Shown here: piece by piece, positions 10,849 through 21,470 of the stretch | How the letters are laid out: the number at the start of each line of letters is the position of its first letter | Position numbering within the stretch: the first letter of the stretch is position 1 | NCBI GenBank assembly: GCA_037954665.1 | Contig: JBBMOL010000192.1 | Coordinates: forward strand, 434,001-498,000 | Direction of reading: 5' to 3' | DNA from: Laguncularia racemosa | Lineage: Eukaryota > Streptophyta > Magnoliopsida > Myrtales > Combretaceae | Length of the DNA: 64,000 nt | The notes under the pieces: model-generated | The model's input: only the letters and a program-made list of their open reading frames with translations | Databases searched by the model: none | What the model was told of the DNA's origin: nothing | Made by a program: the position numbers and the translations under genes

Positions 10849-11678
10849 AAGAGCCAAAGGATTACAAAATTTGGCGATGAGGGTCCTCTTTGAACAATTA
10901 GACCTCGAGAATATTTGTTTAGCATCATCTTTTCTATTATATTTTTGTTGTGTATTCCAGCAGGTATATTTATCGGTTTTTGTAGGACGGTGGATAAATT
11001 CACTACTACTCAGTTTGTAGGTCATTCATGGACCTACGTAAATCAAAGAAGAACCAGTCTAATATTATTCCATGGAAATGAAGAACCAGCCATTTTAAGG
11101 GTTTATTTGTAATTGTCTTTTGTTGCTTAAGAACCGGTCACTTGTTGGTTTTATTTTTAATTTTGTTTTGTTGACTTTACCCTAATTAGAGCAAGTATAA
11201 ATACTTGCTACGTAGGTTTTATAAGGGACTTTTGTTGAATTAGAAATTTGCCATTTCCTTGCCGTGGAGAGTTCATCCTCATGCATCCTATACTCTTATC
11301 AATTTCAATTGAAATTATAGCGAGTTGGCTTAAGAACTGTTGTGGGTTATATCAATATTTCTTAAGTTTCTTCCAATTATTTCTAATGTCTCATATCTAG
11401 TTGTAATTAGTTGATTTATTTGTTCTTAGTTACGCCATTTAGGGTTCTAATTTTTAGATTTGTTTCACACCCAATTTAATTGGAATTTGGTTCTTCTTTG
11501 TGTTATCCTTTATATACCCTACAATTTCAAGTGATCCTCATCATAATTTGGCATTAGAGAAATTTGATTCATGCAATTAGGGTTCACATGGTAATTGGCA
11601 TCACGCCATTTTGTGAACTTGGTTTGGTTGATTCATCAATTGGCTTTGTGTTCTTGCATTTTAATCCAAGGCACATCA
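10849..11678 (+). repeat. 5' LTR of element B, first ~35 bp missing
   Basis: It aligns with B LTR2 (13417-14132 plus 18145-18272) from CAAGAGCCAAAGG to the end AAGGCACATCA. In the first 250 aligned bases I count about 26 differences (about 10%), so B is old. It carries a perfect palindromic TATA box at 11190-11209. The missing 5' end coincides with the D1 boundary. Confidence 0.82.
11190..11209 (+). promoter_or_regulatory. Palindromic TATA box, B LTR1
   Basis: AGCAAGTATAAATACTTGCT, arms of 9 bp around AA; perfect. Confidence 0.65.
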
Positions 11679-12451
11679 TATGTTTTGTATTAGAGCAAGG
11701 TTTAGAGAAGGGAAATTTTCGTGATTCACAATTGGGATTTAGGGTTCTTAATCCTTCATTTCGAAATTGAATTGTGTGAAGAGAAATTTGAAGTCTTTTG
11801 TTGAATTGTTCCTTGAATTGCTTGTGTGATCTCTAATTGAAGTATTTTGAAGTGTAGAAATCAGCTTGCATCTTTGCCGTGATTAGGTTGTGAGTGGAAG
11901 AAGGGGAAGTTCTTTGAATTTGATTTCCATCATTTGAAGTAGTGTTGATTGTTGCCTTATTGTTTCCTTGCAAAATTTCGGAATTAGGAGTGCACTTTTC
12001 ATATTTTCTCTTCTTGCCATGGAGGATTTGGAAACAATTTGAATTTCAAAAGTAAACATTAAATTGAAGGAGTTATTGCATATTGTTAATCTTAATACAC
12101 TTTGACTGTTTTGAATTGCTTACTTACCATTTGGAGAAGCCTCATTAATTGCTTCCATTGTTGTTTGTTGCCGTGATTATGAGTGTGTAGGTGGTTTAGA
12201 AGTGTATGTATTATGATTTGAAGAAGTGTTACACCGTAAGTGTAAGTGCATGTTGTGATTGAAGCTTGTATCGTGAAGTTAAGTGTTGAGTGTTGGGGCG
12301 TTGTATTAGTTGTGTATTGAGGTGTAGAAGTGTGTATTATACCATGGGTGTGTGTGTACCATGGTGTAGTGTTGTGATAGTTGTTGTTGATGTGAAACGT
12401 ATTGCAGTTGTATTGATTTGTTTAGTGTGTCCAAAGATGAATTCATTAGCC
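11679..12451 (+). other. PBS remnant and untranslated leader of element B
   Basis: The stretch starts with TTTTGTATTAGAGC, a decayed form of the tRNA-iMet type site TTTGGTATCAGAGC. The rest is a G/T-rich leader with no supported ORF; the frame at 12290-12544 is mostly leader read by chance. It ends at the gag ATG (12452). Confidence 0.55.
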
Positions 12452-13201
12452 ATGTCAAATGATAGTATAAATGGGGGACTTGGCAATGAGACCAATAGTC
12501 AAGATGGAGGTGATATGTATTTATCTATTAATGTATTGCGCTGAACTTTGACTTCGTTTCCTACTATTGATGATGAGTAAAGGGAAATTTTGTTCCACAC
12601 CACTTATAGAGTACAAGGCAAACTATGTGCTATTATTATTGATGGCGGTATTTATACTAATGTACTTGTTGCATCATTAGTATCGAAATTGAAACTTGTA
12701 ACTGCCCCACATCCAAAACCCTATAAATTGCATTGGCTGAGTGAGTAAGGTAGTTTGCATGTTACCTAAAGGGCTAGGGTACGTTTTAGTATAGGGGATA
12801 AATATCATGATGAGATTGTATGTGATATCCTTCCTATGTGTGCATCCCATATATTGGTTGGCAAGGCTTGGTTGTATGACATGAGGGTTTTGCATGATGG
12901 CTTCAGAAATACTTATATGTTCCAATAGGAGGGTATATGTATAGTATTGAACCCAATGTCACCATTAAAGGTCCAAGAGGTTCAGAGGAAGATGAGTAAA
13001 CCTTTAGAGGACCAAGAGGTTCAGAAGCAAATAAATAAACCTTTAGAGATCCAAGAAGTGCAGAGGTAGATGAGTAAACCTTCAGAGGACCAAGAGGTTC
13101 AGAAACAAATAAATAAATCTGGGAAGAAGAAGACCTTATTGGTGGGATAGTATAAGTTAGGGAAAGCCATAGCAAACGAGAGACCATTATATTTATTATA
13201 G
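12452..13201 (+). pseudogene. gag N-terminal stub fused to protease region, element B
   Basis: The frame opens MSNDSINGGLGNETNSQDGG, matching the gag start of C1 (MSYDSVNGNIGNEANSQVGS), and then jumps into the segment just before protease, so almost all of gag is missing. The protease part shows AIIIDGGIYTNVLVASL (active-site DGG), PHPKPYKLHWL and MCASHILVGKAWLYDMRVLH. Stops fall where C2 has Gln codons (CAA to TAA twice, CAG to TAG once). Four 39-bp tandem repeats follow (12962-13117). RT, RNase H and the integrase core are absent; the frame goes on to the pol C-terminus at 13202. Confidence 0.8.
12962..13117 (+). repeat. 39-bp tandem repeat, four units, in the PR-RT linker of B
   Basis: Units run 12962-13000, 13001-13039, 13040-13078 and 13079-13117. 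Each encodes 13 residues. Units 2 and 4 read PLEDQEVQKQINK and PSEDQEVQKQINK; units 1 and 3 end in QR-MSK. The alternation suggests a 39-bp doubling followed by a 78-bp doubling. C1 and C2 have related but unrepeated linker sequence. Confidence 0.9.
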
Positions 13202-13474
13202 ATGAGGTATATCCAAGAGATGGAGGGGCGAGAGCATCTACTCCCTATGGTATCTCAGGTACTGGATGATTACAATGATCTTTATATAGATAAATTGCCA
13301 GGAGGATACAAAGTCTCTACTACATTTAATGTTACAAACCTGTCACTCTATTTACTCGATGATGTTAATGAAGACCTATCAGATTTGAGGGCAAATCTCC
13401 TTAAGGCTCGAAGAGATGATAGGAATCATATATCTATAGGACCTATCACTAAGGCAAGAGCTAAAGGGTTATAA
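13202..13474 (+). pseudogene. Fused pol remnant of element B (PR-RT linker joined to integrase C-terminus), extends into 3' LTR
   Basis: The first part, MEGREHLLPMVSQVLDDYND, corresponds to the segment just before RT. At LPGG (13301-13312) the frame jumps to the integrase tail, STTFNVTNLSLYL, which matches STTFNV-like residues at the C-terminus of C2 pol. RT, RNase H and the integrase core are therefore deleted. C1 has the same junction. The frame then enters the LTR at 13417 and ends with PITKARAKGL, so the LTR encodes the last residues of pol. Confidence 0.85.
13403..13416 (+). other. Polypurine tract of element B
   Basis: AAGGCTCGAAGAGA immediately precedes the LTR start TGATAGG; it is inside the coding frame. 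Confidence 0.6.
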
Positions 13475-13796
13475 AATTTGGTAATGAGGGTCTTCTTTGA
13501 ACAATTAGACCTCGAGAATATTTACTTAGTATCATCTTTTCTATTATATATTTGTTGTGTATTCCAATAGGTACATTTATCGGTTTTTGTAGGATGGTGG
13601 ATAAATTCACTAATACTTAGTTTATAGGTCATTCATGGACCTACATGAATCAAAGAAGAACCGGTCCAATATTATTCCATGGAAGTGAAGAACCGACCAT
13701 TTTGAGGGTTTATTTATAATTGTCTTTAGTAGCTTAAGAATCGGTCACTTGTTGGTTTTATTTTTAATTTTGTTTTGTTGACTTTACCCTAATTAG

Positions 13797-13816
13797 AGCA
13801 AGTATAAATACTTGCT
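13797..13816 (+). promoter_or_regulatory. Palindromic TATA box, B LTR2
   Basis: AGCAAGTATAAATACTTGCT, perfect. Confidence 0.65.
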
Positions 13817-14132
13817 CAGTAGGTTTTAGAAGTGACTTTTGTTGAATTAGAAATTTGCCATTTCCTTGCCATGGAGAGTTCATCCTCACGCATCCTATAC
13901 TCTTATCAATTTCAATTGAAATTGTGAGTTATATCAATATTTCTTAAGTTGCTTCCAATTATTTCTAGTGTCTCATATCTAGTTGTAATTGGTTGATTTA
14001 TTTGTTCTTAGTCATGCCATTTAAGGTTCCAATTTTTAGATTTAGTTCACACCCAATTTGATTGGAATTTGGTTCTTCTTTGTGTTATCCTTTATATACC
14101 TTACAATTGCAAGTGATCCTCATCATAATTTG

Positions 14133-15173
14133 TGATGTGCCTAATCACACTTTAAAGCACATCCAAAAGACTTAAGAAAAACTATCTCAAGTCTAGGCAA
14201 AATCGGATCCCAAAATGGCACTTTTCAAATGAACCCTAATGTTGAAATGATGAAATTCAATTCTACTAATGATATAATCTGAATACCACAATGGAAATGG
14301 TTTCTAATAACACTCTAATATCATATAATCCACGCAAATGAAGCCTCAATTTGACAAAGAAAACCGTAAAGTAAGATTCCTTTTCCAAATGGTGAAATTC
14401 ACGTTTTCAAGGAAACTTTTCAATGATGATCTAAATCAAATGATAAATACTTCAAATAATCACAAGAATTCGTGTACAATAAGATGTAAATTTGACCAAC
14501 AATTATCTTTAATCAACCCTAGATACAACACACTAGAGAAGAAAAGAAATCACAACAAAATGAAATTAATATAACTCACAATTTCAAGATGTTGCACTCG
14601 CTACAATTTCAAGTCTTGGAATTGAAATTGATAAGAGTTGGAACGAAGGTATGAACCCTAATTCACACGTGAAAAGAGGTATATGTTCTGCAAAAATAAG
14701 CTCTCCTAAACCCTCTCTTAAGCAAGTATTTATACTTGCTACTTCTGGGATTAAAAAGTGCTCAAAATTACAAGTTTGCCACTTTTAAGGTGGCTAGCCC
14801 TAAATGAAAATTACATGGAAATAAAAGTGTCCCAAAACCAAAATACAACCAAAATAGTTCATAAAAGAATAAATATATAAAAGAAATGGTCTTCAAGATG
14901 CCGGTCTTCTATAGGATTCATCGGCCCAGCTCATCGCCGGTTCAGGTCGGTTCATGGATAACCCACAAGCTGAGTCTGAGGGAGTTTGTCCATTGCCCTA
15001 TAGAATATGATAAGTGTGCCTGTTGGAATACACAATACAAAAATAATAGAAAAGAGGTTAATATATAAATAATTCCGGGGTCAATCTACTCAAAATGGGC
15101 CCTCAACACCAAGATTTGAAATCCTTCAGTTCTTGCCCTAATGATAGGTCTTGTCGGATTTTTATTCCTATCA
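14133..15173 (-). repeat. 3' LTR of C1
   Basis: In the element's orientation it starts TGATAGGAATAAAAATCC and ends GATTAGGCACATCA. It is equal in length to the 5' LTR. The open frame at 14338-14574 also appears in the other LTR and is not a gene. Confidence 0.93.
14721..14740 (-). promoter_or_regulatory. Palindromic TATA box, C1 3' LTR
   Basis: AGCAAGTATAAATACTTGCT on the minus strand, perfect. Confidence 0.65.
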
Positions 15174-15529
15174 TTTCCTCGGGCCTAAAAACGATTTGTC
15201 CTCAAATCTAGTAGATCAAATGTAGTAGAGAATTTGTTTCCTCCTAGCAAGTCACCTGAAGAAATATCTCTGCAGAATCCCAATATCTGAAATACTACAG
15301 GTGGTGATTGTCTTCTCTCCTCCATTTCCAAGATATATCTCTTCTGCAACACAAATAATGACCCATTATCCACTAAAGTTGCCCCTGTATCAACCTGTTC
15401 CACTGAAACTGTTTCCTCCTTTTCTAACTCATCTGTATGTGGCTAATCCTTATAGTCTTCTAATGGTTGGCCCAACTGCTCATTACCCTCTAAAACCTCT
15501 AAAGGTGAACATAACTGTTTCTGAACAGT
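15174..15529 (-). pseudogene. Fused pol remnant of C1 (linker joined to integrase C-terminus)
   Basis: Minus-strand reading gives a PR-RT linker segment, LFVLQKRYILEMEERRQSPP, then LLGGNKFSTTFDLLDLRTNR, which is the integrase C-terminus. The join (GACTTGCTAGGAGG) lies at the same place as in B (AAATTGCCAGGAGG). A stop and small losses follow. The last codons coincide with the polypurine tract (15189-15174). There is no catalytic domain. Confidence 0.75.
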
Positions 15530-15982
15530 TTAGCTCTCTGGTGGTTTGCTCGTTTGACTATGATCATCGGGATCCTCTGAAGGTTGGCACATCGGTGTCT
15601 GCATAATTTGGTCCTCCCAGTCTAGGTAATCATCTGTGGAACCCCTACCATCAAATGAAGGCATCTGTAGCTTCGCACACTCTGGCCCTCGAGGTGGTCC
15701 AAATTCCCTGTCCGGATATGGTTTAAACCCAAAATTATCATCTTTATCTTCCCTAAGAGCATGATAATCTCCCTTTACTCTAGGTAACGCTTGAAGGTTT
15801 ACCACAGGTGGTGGTGGCAATTTCATCCTATCAATCCTTGTTGCTAATGTAGCAACAAATTTGCTAAGGTCCCAAAGTTATTCATCTAGAGTTCTTCCAT
15901 TTGTATTTCGATGACTTGGTTTGCTACCCACTTGGCTATTGGCCTCATTGCCAATGTTCCCATTCACACTATCATATGACAT
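15530..15982 (-). pseudogene. gag N-terminal fragment of C1
   Basis: From the ATG at 15982 it reads MSYDSVNGNIGNEANSQVGS, crosses one stop, and continues to MKLPPPPVVNLQALPRVKGD and CAKLQMPSFDGRGSTDDYLD, the usual gag start of the matrix/capsid-like core (compare G: KISPFQGKNDPEAYLEWE). It then joins the PR-RT linker, so the gag core, zinc knuckle and protease are missing. Confidence 0.75.
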
Positions 15983-17092
15983 GTTTGTGGATGCGATTTA
16001 TCTAAAATACAAATGTAATCTCAAATAATTTGTAGCACGCTCCCTTCGCTTCACCACGTTTAGATAACAACACACACACTTGTACACCCACGGTGTAACA
16101 AGTTACCAATGCAACAGATACTTCTTATCACTTCAAGTAGAGTAGAATAATTGAAGCACAAATAAATACTTCCAAGTAGTTAAGATATTGAATTCAACTA
16201 AGCAAGTGTCTAAGTAATAATACTCAATAACTTTCACACTTAAATGCTTATATTTGAATTTCAAACTTCACCACTTAACTTTCCTTTCTTGCTAAAGTTT
16301 TACACCCACAATGAGTCTTAATGTGCAGCACCTTGCACTACACAAAACTCCACAAATTTGCACCACCACACACACCTCAATCACTTTGCACTCACTTCAA
16401 CAAGAACTCCTACGGCAACAACAACAAAATGCACTCCACTTCTATGACAATGATAACAAATGACTACAACAACAAATACACTTTACTTCCACGGCAATAA
16501 TAACAAATATACTTCACTCCCCACAAGTTCTAACCGCAACTAACAACAAAATAGGCAGAAACTTCAATTTGAAATTCAAACAAATTCACCTATTGCAAGC
16601 CTTCTTCAATTGGTAAGTAATGAATTCAAATTCAAATAGCAATCATTAACTCCCACAACCTAATTGCATGTGTTTGAATTCAAATAATTCCTTACGAATC
16701 AAAACCAATGTAATCTGCAAATTTTACTCCACCAATTCAGAATTTACACAATGGAATTCAAACAACAAACTTCACAACTCCACACGCCACAAGCTACTTC
16801 ATGGCAACAATTGGTAAGTTTCACAATTTCAAAACAATTTGCTAAAGTAACTTCACTTTGTACTTCTGATCTTCCACGTGAATTAGTGTCCACAAAGTGA
16901 TCTAATAACCTTCCCAAATCAACTCCAACATCCAGCAAATCAAATCCCAATCTAAAACAATTCCGCAATCTCAACAACAACAACAACAACAACACAATTG
17001 CGTTTTTTCCACTTGATCAACCCTAATTGTTGATCACTTCCATGAAATTGAATACAACCAATTCCCTTCTCTCAACAAGAGCTCTGATGCCA
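15983..17092 (-). other. Leader and PBS of C1
   Basis: GCTCTGATGCCA (17081-17092) is the complement of the iMet-type PBS TGGTATCAGAGC with one change. The leader (15983-17080) is rich in CAA/ACA triplets on the plus strand, ending in a short (CAA)n run at 16975-16995. No ORF is supported. The C2 leader at 37680-38200 is clearly homologous. Confidence 0.8.
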
Positions 17093-17098
17093 AAAAGA

Positions 17099-18139
17099 AG
17101 ATGTGCCTAATCACACTTTAAAGCACATCCAAAAGACTTAAGAAAAACTATCTCAAGTCTAGGCAAAATCGGATCCCAAAATGGCACTTTTCAAATGAAC
17201 CCTAATGTTGAAATGATGAAATTCAATTCTACTAATGATATAATCTGAATACCACAATGGAAATGGTTTCTAATAACACTCTAATATCATATAATCCACG
17301 CAAATGAAGCCTCAATTTGACAAAGAAAACCGTAAAGTAAGATTCCTTTTCCAAATGGTGAAATTCACGTTTCCAAGGAAACTTTTCAATGATGATCCAA
17401 ATCAAATGATAAATACTTCAAATAATCACAAGAATTCGTGTACAATAAGATGTAAATCTGACCAAGAACTATCTCTAATCAACCCTAGATACAACACACT
17501 AGAGAAGAAAAGAAATCACAACAAAATGAAATTGATATAACTCACAATTTCAAGATGTTGCACTCGCCACAATTTCAAGTCTTGGAATTGAAATTGATAA
17601 GAGTTGGAACCAAGGTATGAACCCTAATTCACACGTGAAAAGAGGTGTATGTTCTGCAAAAATAAGCTCTCCTAAACCCTCTCTTAAGCAAGTATTTATA
17701 CTTGCTACTTCTGGGATTAAAAAGTGCTCAAAATTACAAGTTTGCCACTTTTAAGGTGGCTAGCCCTAAATGAAAATTACATGGAAATAAAATTGTCCCA
17801 AAACCAAAATACAACCAAAATAGTTCATAAAAGAATAAATATATAAAAGAAATGGTCTTCAAGATGCCGATCTTCTATAGGATCCATCGGCCCAACTCAT
17901 CGCCGGTTCAGGTCGGTCCATAGATAACCCACAAGCTGAGTCTGAGGGAGTTTGTCCATTGCCCTATAGAATATGATAAGTGTGCTTGTTGGAATACACA
18001 ATACAACAATAATAGAAAAGAGGTTAATATATAAATAATTCCGGGGTCAATCTGCTCAAAATGGGCCCTCAACGCCAAGATTTGAAATCCTTCAGTTCTT
18101 GCCCTAATGATAGGTCTTGTCGGATTTTTATTCCTATCA
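17099..18139 (-). repeat. 5' LTR of C1
   Basis: It is 1,041 bp; the terminal base next to the PBS is changed (AGATGTGCC where TGATGTGCC is expected on the plus strand). It ends CCTATCA at 18139. Confidence 0.93.
17687..17706 (-). promoter_or_regulatory. Palindromic TATA box, C1 5' LTR
   Basis: AGCAAGTATAAATACTTGCT on the minus strand, perfect; this copy would drive C1 transcription. Confidence 0.65.
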
Positions 18140-18297
18140 ATTTGGCATTAGAGCAATTTGATTCACGCAATTATGGTTCATGTAGTAATTGGCATCGTGC
18201 CATTTTGTGAACTTGGTTTGGTTGATTCATCAATTGGCATTGTGTTCTTGCAATTTTATCCAAGGTATATCATAATTTTTTGTATCAGAGCACATCA

Positions 18298-19061
18298 CTT
18301 TATCATTCTATCCCTTTACTTTTGCTACCATCAAAAACTATTTTATCAACAGTTTTAACAAGGTTAGCTAGTGGTAGGTCAATTTCATTTAGGTTATTGA
18401 AGTTAACCTTAGAGTCTAAAGATTTGGTTTAAATTTGAGAAGGTCACTCTTTCTATTGAATGGTGGAAGTCAACAGTGGTTGATTGGATCTTTGATAACA
18501 ACTAGAAAACAAAAACCAAGAGTAACCAAAAGATAAAAATGAAGAATCAGAAAATAACAACTAAGAAAAATAATGACTAGTCAAGTCACATTAGTATGAC
18601 TAACATTTTCTACACTTCCATTATTGAATCTACTCCTTTCTCCCCTACTAAGTTTAGCATTAACATAGAAATTGATGATGAAATGCATGATAATATTCCT
18701 AGTGTCACTCCTTCTTTATAGACACAATAAGATCGATCTATTGTTCAAGATTGTCTAAAGAGAGTTATTAAAACGTTTGATATATACACTAATGATGATG
18801 ATTTGGTTACTTATCCACTTTCAATTGCACAAGGAATTCTAGAAGGTGTTGAGCCTTCTACTTATTATGAGATTGACTCTTGTGCCGATTTATCTAACTA
18901 GCTAATGGTGATGAATGAAGAAATTGAAATTCTCTATAAAAATGGCACTTCAAATTTGTGTGAGCTTCTAAAAGGCAAGAGACTTCTAAGTTGCAAGTGG
19001 ATATACAAAAAGAGGCACGGCATCCTCAAGGTTGAAGTAGCAAGGTGGAAAATATGGTTAG
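18298..19061 (+). pseudogene. Element E, left part: Ty1/copia pol remnant (IN-RT spacer and RT start)
   Basis: After about 350 bp of unclear sequence the frame reads EPSTYYEIDSC and then MNEEIEILYKNGTSNLCELL and GKRLLSCKWIYKKR, the classic start of copia reverse transcriptase. It stops at VEVARW where gypsy element F has inserted (TSD GTTAG at 19057-19061). The RT resumes at 26391. Stops and frame changes are frequent, so the copia element is old. Everything upstream in E (LTR, gag, most of IN) is not visible in the window. Confidence 0.75.
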
Positions 19062-19685
19062 TGATGAGGATTAACTAGCATCAAAAGTGAATGAACCGAA
19101 GTCCCATGAACCCCTACATGGTATTGGAGGCCCAATGACCCGAGCTAGAGCTAAGCGAGTGAATGAAGCCTTGCAAGGACTAGTCATGGAACTATAAGAG
19201 AAGGAACTAAGTTACGCTAAAGGAGAATTAGCCTTTGTTAATTTGATTTAAGTGTCCTTAGAGGAGTATAAGACATGAGAACGTAAAGAAGACTGCCGGT
19301 TTATGCTACATTAAAGACCACTCGGCCTTTGTAATTTTTGTTATTTTTTCTTTGCCAAATTTCGGCCTTTTATAAGCTAAATGGACAGTTTTCTATGTTT
19401 AGAAACTTAGGTTTTTCTTTGTTATGTAACAACAATATAGCTACACCAAAAAGAGAGGAAAGACGACACAATTATCCTGAGAAAAATCTCTCTTGTTCTT
19501 TGAGAAGAAATCACCGATTTCTTCAACCTAAACTCTTGAGGAAATCATTAATAACTTATGTTTCAATCAACAGGTGTGGTTGGGGTCTAGTTACGATCGT
19601 AACTTATTCAAGACGATTCATAGGGATCCGATTCGCAATTCAATCGTCGGGTTCTAGGTTTGACATACTTAGGGTTTGCACATCA
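19062..19685 (+). repeat. 5' LTR of F
   Basis: Starts TGATGAGGATTAACTAGC and ends GGGTTTGCACATCA. It carries a copy of the pol C-terminal codons (GGPMTRARAKRVNEALQGLV near 19120-19185), which would be translated only from the 3' LTR. A TATA-like CTTTTATAAG is at 19366-19375. Confidence 0.92.
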
Positions 19686-19700
19686 TTTGGTATCAGAGCT
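19686..19700 (+). other. Primer-binding site of F (tRNA-iMet type)
   Basis: TTTGGTATCAGAGCT directly follows the LTR and contains the canonical TGGTATCAGAGC. Confidence 0.9.
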
Positions 19701-20436
19701 TTGGCTTCTTGAATTAAGTCAAATCTATCCTTGTCATTGTTTGTTTTCATTTAATCTATACTCCTTGTTTCATATCTTAGAAATTCATATAAAAAAAAAA
19801 AGGATTACGATCGACCGTAGAAATTGCTATTGATGACCAAACAACAATTTGTTGTCTTAGCAAAAATGAAAATTCAATCATAGTTCTTATTCAATATCTT
19901 TAGGAATTCGTATAAAAAAAAATTATTACGATTCGGCCAAAGGAGTTCTTCAAATTTTCAAGTTGTCAAAGCAATTCCTTATTTGAATTACATAATCACA
20001 TGATACCATACACTTTCCATTTCATGATTCATCATTATCTTGTCTTTCCAATTTTGCATTAGTATCACATTATCATTCCCTTACCTATTCGATGCAATCT
20101 TATCCTTTCTAATTTTATGCTATAGGATATCTTCTTTGTATGTATTTCCAATTCCGTAGTGAGTCTTTTCATATCAATTAATTTGTGTTATGTACCCTTA
20201 CTTGCCGTGAATTGGAACCGATTAGTTAGTCAATGGACTTGCCTAGTGGTTTACACTGAGGAGGTTTTCAATCTGAGTTCATATCAAAGAATTGTAAGAG
20301 GGTTATGAGAACGTTCTAATTGAGAGCAAAAACACGAGTGAATTATGAGAACATTATAATTAGAGGCAAAGCACGAGTGAATTGTGAGAGATATATTATC
20401 CTTGTTGTTATTAATCTTTTCTTTGATTGTAGAAAT
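19701..20436 (+). other. Leader of F
   Basis: Non-coding, AT-rich. AATTCGTATAAAAAAAAATT-like and AATTCATATAAAAAAAAAAA-like pieces occur twice (about 19785 and 19910). The open frame from 20320 runs through this leader into gag. Confidence 0.5.
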
Positions 20437-21470
20437 ATATCGGGACAAAGTCCAACTAGAGGAGAGAATGGAGGAAGGGAAAATTGGGTGATGTTTGATT
20501 CGTTAATGAGAGAGATGAAGAGAATCCTGAGTGGTAAACTAGAGAAAATTCATGAGAGGATGGATAAGATGGAACGGAGTAAGGAATCGTCCGGTAGCAC
20601 TAGTATCAGGCGAAGCGTGAGTAGACCTTTAAGGGGAGGAGTAAGGATAGAAGAGGGTGAAGAAACTAATTCAGGAGAATATAATTACATGAGGGAGAGA
20701 GGAAATACCCAAAGGCAAGATAGTAATCTAGGGAGTATCAAAATGAAGATACCATTGTTTCAAGGAAAGAATGATCCAGAGTTGTACTTAGAATGGGAGA
20801 GGAAGATGGACCATATGTTTGGATGTCATAATTATACTGAGGAGAAAAAAGTGAAATTGGCTATAGTTGAATTTTTAGATTATGCTAGTGTTTGGTGGGA
20901 CCAGCTAGCACATAATAGGCATAGGTATGGAGAGAGACCTATTAGTACCTGGGATGAGATGAAGACCATTATGCAAAAGAAGTTTATCCCTAGTCATTAT
21001 CATAGGATTTGCTTAAGAAGTTCTAAGGGTTAACACAGGGGTCTAAGAGCATAGTGGACTATTACAAAGAAATGGAGATGGCCATGATTAGAGCCAAAGT
21101 GGAGGAGGATGATGAGGCTACAATGGCTAGGTTCATTAATGGGTTGAATAGGGAGATTGTTAACGTAGTGGATTTACATTACTATTTAGACATGGAGGAG
21201 TTGTTGCATAGGGCGATCAAGGTAGAGAAAAAATTGAAGTATAAGAGCAATCCAAAATCTAGGGCAACTTCCAACTCTTCATGGAAGTCCAATTGGAAGA
21301 AGAATCCTACAAATTCGAAATCTAAAGAGGATGTGAAGGCCAAGAACCCAGTCACTGGTTTTAAAGGTAAATCTGACACTAAACCATCTTCGAGAACTCG
21401 TGATATTAAATGTTTCAAGTGTCCGAGTTTAGACATATTGCATCTCAGTGTCCAAATCAAAGGACTATGA
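20437..21470 (+). pseudogene. gag of F, initiator lost and frameshifted
   Basis: By comparison with G (start MSRQHSPEGERG), the F gag start would be at 20437, where ATA stands in place of ATG and the frame reads ISGQSPTRGENG. The core is clear: IKMKIPLFQGKNDPELYLEW, YASVWWDQLAHNRHRYGERP, MKTIMQKKFIPSHYHR. A frameshift or short loss near 21030 precedes the second half, EATMARFINGLNREIVNVV. The zinc knuckle (21411-21455) begins CFKC but a 1-nt change puts HIASQC in another frame. Gag forms the particle shell and binds RNA; this copy could not. Confidence 0.88.

Larger units (their letters stand above)
14133..18139 (-). mobile_element. Element C1: non-autonomous gypsy deletion derivative, TSD ATTTG
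   Basis: Two 1,041-bp LTRs (14133-15173 and 17099-18139) flank a 1.9-kb interior. ATTTG occurs at 14128-14132 and 18140-18144. Between the LTRs I count about 21 differences (about 2%) and no indels, so the insertion is young. The interior has a PBS, a leader, the first part of gag, and a pol remnant in which RT through the integrase core is missing. It could only move with enzymes supplied by a relative. It lies inside B LTR2. Confidence 0.94.
13417..18272 (+). repeat. 3' LTR of element B, split by C1
   Basis: It runs 13417-14132, is interrupted by C1 (14133-18139 plus one TSD copy), and resumes at 18145-18272, ending AAGGTATATCA. It aligns with LTR1 on both sides of the C1 insertion. The sequence after 18272, TTTTTTGTATCAGAGC, still resembles a PBS, which is unexpected after a 3' LTR; the real end could instead be the CACATCA at 18291-18297. 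Confidence 0.82.

Noticed and set aside
14338..17540. Two nearly identical 78-codon frames (14338-14574 and 17304-17540)
   Set aside because: They are the same place in the two LTRs of C1, antisense to the element; no gene.
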